This document shows positions 32,901-44,300 of a stretch of 64,000 nucleotides of DNA, piece by piece. How positions within the stretch are numbered: position 1 is the first letter of the stretch; each line of letters starts with the position of its first letter. This DNA is from Lutjanus erythropterus (lineage: Eukaryota > Chordata > Actinopteri > Lutjaniformes > Lutjanidae). The notes beneath the pieces are model-generated. The model searched no databases. It saw nothing but the letters and a program-made list of their open reading frames with translations, and had not been told where the DNA came from. The DNA lies in the NCBI GenBank assembly GCA_020091685.1, contig CM034593.1, positions 44,827,733 through 44,891,732 of the forward strand, read 5' to 3'. A program made the translations under genes and the position numbers.

Positions 32901-35900
32901 CCAACTCCTTCTTCAGAGAACTTTGCAGCAGATTGTTGGAAACATCCGTGAGGTGGCGGATGTAGTGTGCCTCCATCCTTGTGACCACAAAGTCCACGAG
33001 CTGTGTCAAATTGTAGGCCTTCAGTCGGTGGAGGACCTTCTCCTTCACCACCCTCATGGCACTTTCCACATAGTTGTTGCTGTGGGTCCCTCTGGTGGGC
33101 AGCTGTGACTGCAGGCAGATGGCCCACTCCTCTCGCCGCTTGAAGACCTCCTGCAGGTGTCGCACAAACTTTGGGTGCTGTGAGGCAATGTGGTCCTTCA
33201 TCAGCATGGTGTAGCCTTCCATGAGAGCCGCTGGTGAGGAAGCATACACCAGACCTCTGAAGGAGCTCAGGAGGTGGGCCCTGTGCTGCTTGGGAACTCC
33301 ATTTGGACCACTCCACAGCCACCTCCACATGGCCTGAAGGAGGTGGAACACAGAAAGGACCAATGTGGCTTCGGGGAATGCTCCACGCAGCGCCTGTCTG
33401 AGTGCGGAGCAGTCGTCAGTCATGATAACAAGAGGTCCCTCTGGGTGGCCGAAGAACCTGTCAGGTGGAAGGACCGTCTGTAGCAGCTCTATAGCAGCTG
33501 AAATGGTTGGCTGGGTTTTAGAGGTGGTGATAAATACGCCCAAAGGCAAACCACCAGCTGAGGAATGGGTGAGGAGCAGGAAAATACGGTGCTTGTGGCG
33601 GCCGCAAGTCCCAGAGGAGTCCACAAACACCATCTCGCCGCTCTCTCTGAGTGTGGCGTGGACCCTCCTCATCATTGGGGTGCATATGGCAATCACCATC
33701 TCATCGTCAGTGGTTTTGCACATCCTGGCATAGACATCCCCTTGATCCTTGTTGTAATTCTCAAGGGTTTGTTCAAGATCTTTGAACATTTCTTCCCCTG
33801 CTGCTGCGCCCTTTGTTTTTTTGAACAGTCTGTAGTACAACCTGCAATACAGAATAAGACATTTTCGGTGATAAAAACATTTCAACTGAACTTCACCACA
33901 GCTCCCATAGATGCTGGGATATTATGTTTGTTTTAATCGTAATATTTTTAAGACAATGCTGGAATTAGGGCTGGGCTGTATATCATTATTATACTGATAT
34001 CATAATATTAGACTAGGTATAAGAAGTAGTGAGAAAAAATCAAGACAGCCAAGTATAAATCTTTCAGAATTATAGAGACAGCGCAGCACGAAATAAAATC
34101 TACATAGCAGTCACTACATCAACATAATATTGAGTTTCAGCTGAGGTGAAGAAATGCAACAAAAAACAATGAAATAGAAACATATTTTGGGACAGATTGG
34201 TATTTTCTGATTGAGTTTTATACTGACAAGACAAGACATTTAAAGACATCACCTTGGACTTTGAAAAACTGGGCCGGTCATTTTTCATTATTTTCTGACA
34301 TTTTATTGATGTTACAGCCCTTGATTAAACATGAAAATCAACTTTAGTCTTTGTTGTTATTTGATCACCTCTAATAAATAAAACAATTTGTACAGGGGCA
34401 AGTGAAAATTGACTTTGAGGAAGTAGATTTCTGACCCACTTGTGTGTTTGGGCAAGTGAAAAAAACACACTACTGTTGAACCCTGACGTGGTCGATGAAT
34501 TTTGGGTATTTAAGAAGACGTATATGTATGCCCTTGAAGCAGTCTGAGGAAGAGCCTGGAGCTTGAAATGTCACCCAAATAAATGGGAGCTCTTTGGTGT
34601 TTGGACCTCTGTCTCTTTATATGACGAAATGCAACAGCCACCACACTCATGATTAGAGCTATAAACCAGAGCAAAAACGACATTTACCAACATAAACCTC
34701 AGTGTTCTGATAAGACCCATTACATAAACTAACAAAACGTTAACATAAAACAGCACACTTCACATACTTGTCTTGGGCAACTTTCCTGGTTGATTATTTT
34801 CTTGATTAATTGATTAGTTCTTTGTTGTATTAAATGGTGATCAATTTTTTATATTTTTATCAAGTAATCAGAACTAATAAAAGTAATCCGTGGGATTTAA
34901 ATTGTGTTATTCTTCATTGTATCTGACCTAGTTTAACAGATGTTACACCATACTTAGTGACCAGGCACATTAGTACCAGAACGGATCTTACATCTCGTCA
35001 TTGGTACGATTAGTCTCCAGTGTTGATAAGAGTTGTGATTTAAGGTTTGGGTGGGCTGCAGAAGATTTCCAGATTTAAAATCGGGTCATGGCATTTTTAA
35101 GTTTGGGAATGGCTGCAATAGAGTTCAAGGGTCAAAAATATTGTATATTTGATTTTGTCCATATCGCCATGCCTTTCTATATGTATATCTATATGTTTGC
35201 ACCACTGTATATCGAGATGTGTATCACATTTTGATATAGCTGAAAAATCTTGAAATATTATTTATAAGGCATATCGCCCAGCCCAACCTGGAACTGTCAT
35301 TCAGTAGCAGATTAAACAAATGTAAGACCTTTGTGATTGATTGCATGAGTTACCCACCTGTAACAAAACTGCAAATCTGGACAGACAGAATGATCTGCAG
35401 CAGCATACACATAGTTGTGCTGTTCTCCCACTTGTAAATCATACTTTAGTACATCGAGTGCCGATGAAGGAGAGTGGCCGCTTTCAAATAGCTTTTTCAG
35501 CTTTTCAATGGTTTCTGCTGAGACTTCTCTCCTCGGCTTGAAATCACCACATGAAACCTCATGGTTGTGCTCATGGCGCAAGTTAACATGAAGGAAGAGT
35601 CCGTCCTTCATGTGAGGATCTCCAGACCTGAAGTGAATACGGTAATGAGGCAGACGTTACTGAGAGATTTGTTAAACCATATTACTGTTTGTGTTTGACA
35701 TCATATCATTGACACAACTGAGGACACACGCCAAAATCCTTTTTTTATGATAAAGCAACTAAGTTATCTACCAAAGATTCACCATGAACCTTTTTTTTTA
35801 CTAACCTCGACTTTCGATCTTCCTCTTCGAGCTGCCTTTTCAAGATCAGGAACAGAGTAGCAGGGCAGGAAGTGTTGGTGGTCTTGTTCATCTTCTTGCT

Positions 35901-38181
35901 CACGTACCCAAAGTTGTTACGTTGGCACCTGTAGTCCACCTGTGAAATGTAAAAAGTGAAAGTTAGGCAGATATACTGAATGAATGCAACAACTGCAAAC
36001 ATTAAGACATGCACACAAACTCTTCGATCTTAACTACTCCTGTTCTTCATCTTCACATGAAAAATACCTGCTTTCCTCCTGACAACCTTATCAGAGGTTA
36101 AACTGAAAAGTTTCATGGTATAATTACAAGGGTGGGCGGATGGTTGAGTGGGTAATACTTACTCGATACTTGTTGTAGCGCCCACCATTAGGGTAAGTTT
36201 TAGACACTCGCCACGTGAAGCCTGAAGAGCTCTGGAAATCTTCAAGCCATCTCTTTGCATCTTCCTCAGACGACAGCTTCAGTTTTATGGCAGCCCTGAA
36301 ACCGGTGTCTCCTGTTGTGTCATAGCTGCACAAAGTATGGCTGTACTGCTCTGGCAACAGTTTCTGTTAAAACAGGACCGTGATTTTAAAGAATGCCTAC
36401 CTGTCCATCAAAACAAGTTATCATACCACTATAAGCATAACCACCTTGTTGTCACAGCACTTGTTAGTCGGAAAAATAGTTACCTGACTGGGAAAATTCA
36501 CGTGGATGTCCCCTGAACTGAGAAAATCGGAGCAATAAAGAAATGAGTTGCCAAGTTATTATTTGTTGACGTCACATATGCAGAAATATGGTGAACAAGA
36601 GAAAATGTTTGGTTGATAACTTTTATTAACTTACATATTACATACCATTTTGGTCATATTTAATTTGTAATATAATATTAAGTTGTAACCACTAGTTCCT
36701 GTCTGCATAGTGACCTAGATTAAATAGAAATGTTATTTATTAGCACTGAACCTGATAACATGTCCCCTACTCTACTCTAGCATATAAATGCACCGATAGT
36801 CTTATGTTGTGCAACATACATTTAATCTATTAACAAGCATACATTGTGTGGTTGATAATAATATCAACAACAACGATAAAGGTTATATCACTTAGCAAAA
36901 TGAGAAAGGCAATAACATATTTGATTTCTTGAGCTATAACTATCTGAAAATGGTCTGTAAACCAATATTTATGTGAAGGCTGTTAGAAACTAGGTGTGTT
37001 TAAAAGGAGTCAGGGCTGTGCAGGATTGATCACTGATGATTGCCGCATAGTGCATGCCGTTTGGATTTATGTTCAACTTGATCTCGACTTGCTCTGACAT
37101 CATGCACACGTGGGCAAGGATAACCTCACAAGATCAAGGTGACCACAGTTTTTAGAGCCACATTTGTATAAAATCCTAATTTTCGATGTAATTGTAATAT
37201 TTAATGCCAGATATGTTAGTTTTATGTTGTGCAATGAAGTTTTAATCTGTTAACAAACAGATTTTGTGGATGATGATAATAATAAAGGCTATATATGTGT
37301 ACATATATATGACTGATGAAAAGCACAGTTACAATGTAGGGAGATCTTTTCTATTTCAGCTTCACTTAGCCATCAAAAATGCAATTTACTTATTACTTAT
37401 TTATTCCATCAGCTATGAATATGGTCTGCAGACTACAGGTTACCTACAGGTGATCCAACAGGATGTTATGGTGCATTCATGTGCTCCTTGAATGGTCCCA
37501 GTTTCTAGCATACTAATGTAGAGTAGGGGTCTTGTTATCAGGGCTAATTGTAATTAACTTTTCTAATTAATTTCGGTCACTCTATGTGGATAGCAACTTA
37601 AAGTTACAAATTAATACTATTTTTCAAATTGCATATGACCAAAAATGTTATGTAATAGGTGAATTAATAAAACTTATCGACCAAACATTTACCCTTGTTC
37701 ACCATATTTCTGCATATAGACGACAACAAATATCTTGGCAACTTTCCGAGTAGTTGTTCCGACTTGAGGGGGCGTCCATGTGAATTTCCCCAGTGGGGAA
37801 ATCATTTTTCCGATTATTATGACACCACATGAATGCACTATACGTCTGCGAGACGCAGATCATCTCAAACGAGCGCTGGCACGAGTATTAATCAAGCTTT
37901 AATCGTGGATGTATTTCAGAGAACAGACCAGAGGCGTTCAAAAGCTATATAACGTTATTTGTCTCATTCGCTACGGTTTATAAACCTTAGATATAGAGCT
38001 AGCTAAAGTTTGGTGAGTGAGGCGAATTGTATATCTAACCAAGACGTAAATATATAGGCGGTAGAGGGAGGGGGGGAGAGATGGCTAACTAACGCTAGCG
38101 CTCAGTTCTCACCTCCAAACTCATCAGCGACGGCTTCTCGTCTGTCTCTTTACTGCAGTGCCTGCACCACATGTCGCTCAT
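29992..38181 (-). CDS. MULE-transposase-like SWIM zinc-finger protein (ZSWIM1/3-like)
   Basis: Exons, 5' to 3' on the minus strand: 38181-38113, 36363-36163, 35939-35806, 35627-35358, 33841-32832, 31902-31693, 30656-30546, 30468-30391, 30293-29992. They have GT/AG sites and matching phases and give one open frame of 794 codons plus stop (TAA, complement of 29992-29994). The start is MSDMWCRHC, with a possible CxxC knuckle. About residues 24-225 are a FAR1/ZSWIM-type N-terminal region with LRHEHNHEV. About 265-500 is a MULE-like RNase H fold: FVDSSGT (D299), VIMTDDC (D367), a VFH motif (H391) and NNYVES (E484), so the D-D-E triad looks present. The SWIM finger is C587-T-C589...C598-K-H600. The C-terminus is Ser/Thr/Gln-rich. 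No terminal repeats flank it and the multi-exon layout suggests a host gene. Expected to be a nuclear DNA-binding protein; its function is unknown. The junction into the SWIM exon uses a GGAAG acceptor and is the least certain one. Confidence 0.82.
30728..30985 (+). mobile_element. MITE family D copy ('cgattaatc' ends), intronic
   Basis: 'cattatcaattaatctgtca', 'cttgttttgtccacaaataa' and 'gatttatcgattatcaaaag' define a hAT-like fish MITE with inverted 'gattaatc' ends. Other copies in this window: 45052-45225, 46672-46985, 61990-62308 and (reverse) 62700-63032. Confidence 0.75.
32566..32590. repeat. (AC)n microsatellite
   Basis: About twelve AC dinucleotides in an intron of the SWIM gene. Confidence 0.95.
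33966..35285. mobile_element. Inverted-repeat element in SWIM gene intron
   Basis: 'agggctgggctgtatatc' at the left is mirrored by 'ggcatatcgcccagccc' at the right, the termini of a common teleost element. The interior holds unrelated AT-rich sequence, so it may be two solo ends or a nested insertion. Confidence 0.5.
36445..37835. mobile_element. ~1.4-kb foldback element in SWIM gene intron 1
   Basis: 36470-36680 matches the reverse complement of about 37620-37815 ('gcagaaatatggtgaacaag', 'gtcggaaaaat', 'gggaaattcac-tgga'). The inner parts at about 36800-36985 and 37205-37440 resemble each other in direct orientation. A tempting mini-exon at 36484-36512 lies in the left arm and is therefore not part of the gene. 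Confidence 0.75.
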
Positions 38182-38387
38182 AATGATAATAAACACTGTA
38201 TAATACTTAACAACGTTTCGTGCTTAATAACTATTCACGGTTTGACTTCACCATCCTAGGAAAAAAAAAACTAAGCGGAGAGCTCAGTTAGCAGCACGGA
38301 TGTGCAGTCTCGCGGTTCCGGTGCCCGCAGACAAACCTTCGTCTTTTCTCGCGAGATCGAAGGGGTTCCTCTTCCTTCTCGTCCAGC
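38182..38387. promoter_or_regulatory. Bidirectional promoter of the SWIM gene and nol11
   Basis: The two start codons face away from each other with 206 bp between them, so both transcription starts must lie in or very near this interval. The nol11-proximal part is rich in CG dinucleotides. No clear TATA box is seen on the nol11 side, in keeping with a housekeeping promoter. Confidence 0.75.
38347..38356. promoter_or_regulatory. TCTCGCGAGA palindrome
   Basis: A perfect copy of the TCTCGCGAGA promoter element, 31 bp upstream of the nol11 ATG. This motif is known from TATA-less, often bidirectional, vertebrate housekeeping promoters. The sequence match is exact; activity is inferred. Confidence 0.75.
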
Positions 38388-41300
38388 ATGGCCGCGCTGT
38401 ATGAGGGATACACGTTGTGCGGACTTGTTCCAGCTCAAACTCTGCCGAATTCAGGCATTCAGGGGATCGAAGCGGAGAGAGACAGCGACCATGTCGTCGT
38501 CACCGACTCAACCAGATCTGTCACGTTGTATAAGGTAACGTTTAACGTTTGGGTAGCGTTAGTCTCTCCTAACCTGGGCCAGCTGATCTGTCTGTGCGAC
38601 CTGAGGGACTCGTGTTGGCATCCTCGTTTGGTGTTAGCAACAGACACAAACCACCAGAACAGACAGATACCTCAGCTAGTCCTGGGAGCACATTGAGTCA
38701 GAGAAAATAGTAAGTAAGGGTCGTAAAGGCTGGAGTAAACATCATACCAGTGTGTGAAGACAAATGTTAGCTAACCGTCGCTATATCAACCGCTAGGAGT
38801 TAAAGGATCAAAGGCTTTATTGTCACATGCAGAAATAATCAACTTATCAATGCAATGAAATTCTTAGTTTGCTATGTGTCTCTACCCGGTGTTGTTAATC
38901 TATTTACAAATATAAAATATACTAGAAACTAAGTTAATAGAAAAGAAGAAAGGATACGAACAAAATGACTGAGATAGACAAGGTAATATACAGTATAAAA
39001 CAGTATTTGCAGTTTACAACAGTTAAAGTCTGTGCAAAATGCTCAGTTTCAAAACTGCACGTACTGATGTACACTGCACCACAGTAACCTTGTTCTAAAC
39101 CTGTCTTTAAAAGTAAGTAATAAAAAAATCTTAATTTGATAAATCTACAGATGTTGTTTATACAGTATGCAACATTTTATTTTATTTATTTATTTATTTT
39201 ATTTATTTTTTTTATTTTTTTACAAAATATATAATTATTTTTGGCAGTGATCCCTCAAAAGTGGCTAAATGTTGTTGTAGCAAAGATTTGTAATAGAGTC
39301 AGGATATTTTACAGTTTAATGATACTTTATTGTCCAAAATTATATTTGGGGACTGAAAGAGTAAACTTTTATTAGAATTTATAATGATTATAAATAACCA
39401 TCTTTTTTTTTAAAAAAACAGTAAAATATGCAATATTTTAAACCTGAAAAAATGATCAGATATACTCAGAATATAACATGTATGCCAATACTGATAAAGA
39501 CCAATATAGCTCTGATAGTTCTAGGCCTTAGGGAACACTGATTGGCATTTTTTCTGACATTTCAAAACAAACAAATATTAATTGATAAATGAAGAATGTA
39601 ATCAGCTGATTAATTGCCTGTGAAAATAATCGTTAATCGCAGTCACAGTCTTTCATTTACCAGTGAGAATATGGGTAGATGAAGGGAAACTCTTTGTGTA
39701 ATGACTGATAGAACTTTCCTCATTTTTATTAACTGCTCCTCTCTTTTGTATTGTTGTGGCGGTGACAGGTTTCAGACCAGAAGCCGCTGAGCAGCTGGAC
39801 GGTGAAGCAAGGACAGACCCTGACCTGTTCAGCAGTCTACAACACACAAACCAAAGAATATGTGGCTGTCTCAGACAACAAGGTAGACTTTAACTCATTC
39901 TTGTAGTGACAAGAGTGGAGATTAGCACACAGATCTTTATTAGATGGATTCTGATTCTTGATTTGGCACCATCTTATTCACTCGCTGTCAGGTTGAAATT
40001 AGTTTCTCACACAAAATAACCTACCAGATTCCATAGTGTGCAGTCGGCTTTGTCTACATAGTTACTTAATTGTCACGCAATTCTACCCCATTTTAACGGG
40101 TAGATCTAACTATTTTTTTGCAAAATAAACCCATCTATTTTTTTTAGTTTCTTTCAAATTTAAACTCTACATGTTTATTTTATTTAAGAAAGAATAGACC
40201 ATATTCATTAACATGAGCGATTGATTCCATCATGTAAATGTGCCAGATTTAGACACACAGGCTAATATTCCATCTGCAGTCCCTGGCTCGTTGATGGCAT
40301 ATAAAAACATTAAAGGGATAGTTCACACCAAAATCAAAAATACATATTTCTCTTCTATCTCCTTCCTATGTTGCCTGTGCTATTGATCCATTTGGACTGT
40401 TTTAGTGTGAGTTGCAGAGTTTTGGAGATGTCAGGCATAGAGATGTCTGCCTTCTCTCAATATAATGGGACTAAATGGCACTCCTCTATGGATTGTCTTG
40501 GATAACCAGGTCATGATTTTTGGAAAGGGACACTGTTGTTTATTTATTTATTTTTGAATGTATTTTTTAGCGCTTTGAGCACCAGAAGCTGAGTGCCATC
40601 TAGTCCCATTATATTGAAGAGACGGCAGACATCTCTATAGACGATATCTCCAAAACTCTGCAACTCACACAAAATCTAGATGGGTAGCTCTACAAGTAAG
40701 AGAAAAAAATCTGTATTTTTAAAGAAGAATACAGACAAAAGGAAACATGCACAAAACACAATGAGATAACCATATAACTAGAAAATGCACATTGCAAAAA
40801 CATAATCACAAACAAAAATACAGATAATTAGTGAAACAGTGACATAACCAGTAATCCAGATCATGACAGCATGTTTGATTAGAGCAGTGGTCAGCAGCCT
40901 GCAGCTCTGGAGCCACATACCCCGTCCAGTGGCTCCCTGCGACTTTGACAAAAAATATACGAAAATGAAAAATGTTTATCTTTGTTTTAACATTGTAATT
41001 TCCATTTTTCATCAACTAAAATATGCATCGTAGCGTATGTCTACAGATCACCATCCTTTCCTCTAAATTTTGCTGAGGGCTAGTCCTGAGTCTCCCTTGG
41101 CTAGCTAGGCATGCTGAAACCAAACAACAGCAACAACAAAAAAAAAAGTCAAGTCCCCCTTTTTGGCTGAAAAGGGCTCTTTTCAAAATAAAGGTTGCTC
41201 AGCCCTGGATTTGAGTAACCGCTGTTTTATACACAGTTAAAATATCTGCAAATTTGATCATGTTTTCCCAGTTTAAAGTCAAATTTAGTTTAGTTTTACA

Positions 41301-44300
41301 ATTATATGAATTTGCTTTTTTATCCAAAGTTTTCAAATTGTAATGTACCAGGCTGCATCCATCTGGTCAGAAAGTAGTTCATGTGTGAAAGAACTCTGAT
41401 GTAGAGCTTTGATGCCTCTGTACTTGAATTGTTTTTAAAATTCGATTCTGTTCCAAATGTTTGAACTTGTGTTTTGAATGTGAGTTGTGAGTCTGAATAG
41501 ATAAACCCATGCACTACTGACAGTCTTCTCCTTACTGCTGTAATGTCTGGATCTGTATTTCTGTTTGCAGACTTGTCTCTGTAGATGTTACATTCCAGAA
41601 ATATTTTCTTAAAAAAAATGTTGTTTTTGTTTTTAAGGTTGTCAGAATCTGGAAGGAAGAAGACATTCTCTTGGATAAAGCCTTCAAAGCAACTGTAAGT
41701 GTGAACATTGATATTCAGCTCTCTGCTGCAGTGGCCTCTGAGGCTGGAGTAAACTAGTTTGTACGATGTGTAGTCTGATCACATCTGAAGCCACAAGTGT
41801 TTATACCTGTTCCAAGAGGCCACATTAGAAGGTGAAGAGCCTGTTGTCATAGAGAGGAGTGAGATGTGGCGAATCATACATCTAGTGATAATGGCATCCA
41901 CCAGGGATAACTGTGAACCAGGGCCACTTTTGCAAAATGATGGGCAGCCAGGGGCCACTTAATAAACATTAATAATAAGGTTGCAACTTATAGGCACTTT
42001 TCTTAACTGATCATTGGAAACAATAACGATAAAACAATTAGGGTATATGTTAGGCTCAACCAAAGCTTTATTTTTACAGCACAAAAATGTATATTCTCTG
42101 ACATCATTACAGAGCTTATGAAACGTGAAGACATTAAGGCCTTCATGTTACTGCAGATCTTTATTTGATAGATCAAATACATTTCATGTGATTGATCAGA
42201 TTCTTAAAGACTGATTAATCAATCATCGATTAATCTTCGCTAATAACCTTATCAGATGGAATGAATAAACATCAGAAGGCTCAGAACTCATCTGTCTTCC
42301 TTTATTTTGAAATAAACTGATTAATTAACTCGTTAGCTAAATCAGCCTGGTGTAAGGATCAATGGATGAATCAGATATTTTACTGCATGTAATAACTGCA
42401 GCTGCATTTTAGTTCTTCGGTAACATTTTGAAAGAGTTAATACAATATTAAAGGAACAGCTCACCCAAAAACTACATATTTTTCCATTGGCAGTCTAGAT
42501 AAAAAAGTTTTGGGAGATTCTACTGCAGAAAGAAAGTAGTTCCTACATGAAACTGCTCACAACAAGGTCTGTGATTATCTTGAGTAACCGGGTCATGATG
42601 TTTGGGAAGAGAGATTGGTTTTGAAGTTTTCAGGCACATTTTTTGGTGCTTTGATCACCATGAGCAGCGTGACATTTAGATCCACTATATTTGAAAGGAG
42701 GCTGACATCTCTATGGCTGATCTCTGCAAAACTCGAACTCACATCAAAACTATCCAGATGGATAAACAGCACTACAGGGAGATGTATTTTTGATTTGGGG
42801 GTGAACTGTCCCTTTAAACATAGCTGGAACATCCTCATCTATAATGTTACTGTTATAAAGTGGGATTTAACTGCACTCTCACTTTTAAATGCATTTTTAG
42901 GGAAAAAATATAGGCTATAGGTTGTAAAAACTACAAAGTACTACCCAGTAATGGAAACAGCATGTGCATTTTTGCCAGTATGGATGTGAAATCGGTCTTG
43001 AATTGGTCTTACAGGGGTGTTAAAACCTGCAGAAATCCTGTGTGTACAGCCATTTTACTGCTTGGTCATCATCAGACCTCAGACCAGGGATAACGATTAA
43101 GAAAGAATATAATTAACTGTTACTCATTAATAATTGAGTTCACATGATTGTTGGCATTTTCCTTGTTCTTCAGACCCTGAAAAAAAAAGATTCTAATTTG
43201 CACAAATAGTTTTTATGTGTGACACATGCTGAAGTGGTTAGCAGCACTGCTAAGTGACTGGACTTCTCTGTTGTGGTCTTCCAGTCTCATTCCAGTGCCA
43301 GATGGACCTCAGTTTGCAGAAGGGTTGAGTTTAGACCACTGGCTCCCCCCTTTCGAAGGCTGAGAACAAATACCTAGCATACATCTACTGCACAGTGCAG
43401 CTGTGACACTGCTGGTGGCAGGGTTAGTGTTGTGTAGACTGTTTAATCTCATCATTTCTTTTCTAACCTGATTTTGCACCAGTGTATTTACTTGCCATGT
43501 GCAACATTAAACATATCTGGAACTTCTTTTATTGTGCAATCACTGAAATGTTAGAATGATTCATAACATAAACTGCCCCTGCCAGGGACAGAATGAAACA
43601 GCCTTATTTATCTCATAATACAAAACTCTCATACCTGTCCCTCCTTTCTGGGAAAAACGGTGTGAATCAACTTATTTTCGTTGTGAATTAGAACATGGTC
43701 AGAGGGTCCCGTTGCACCCTGTAAGCAGCCAGATTTGGCCCTTGTCTGCTGATGTAAAATCAATGTCTGTTAATGTAAAGTTAAATTTGTTATACTGAAA
43801 ACAAAAGCCCGTTGTTCTGTAAATACACACTCTGGAGTTCAGTGACTGTCTATCTCACTGCCTGCTGGACTCATTAACATTTTGCTTAATTTAACCATCT
43901 CTTCCTTCTACATGATTTCTTACCAGTCATAAACAAACACAAACTTGTTTTACGACCATTCAGCATTAATTTTTAGCTCAGATTAACCTGAAACAAAACA
44001 GTCCTTCTGGAGCAGAAATTTACAAGGCTTATGCCAGTATTTCAACAGTATTTCAACGTTGCATTTCTATATTTAATATTATGATTTCCTCATGCTTAAT
44101 TGATTGCTGTGATATCTATATTTACAGTATATCCACCTTTTACCAGTTGAGATTGCCATTGTAACCTGACACAAAAGACAAAAAGATCACCAGTGTCCTT
44201 CTCAGTACAGTATTTACTATATTAACCAATGTATAAGTGCCTCCAAACACAGCTCATTCTCACTCCTGCCTCCTCTGACTCTGTTCTCTGCAGGTGTCAT

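Noticed and set aside
36484-36512. Candidate second coding exon of the SWIM gene (DIHVNFPSQ frame)
   Set aside because: It lies in the terminal inverted repeat of a foldback element (matches 37620-37815 reversed), and no acceptor keeps the frame from exon 1, whereas exon 1 joins directly in frame to 36363-36163.
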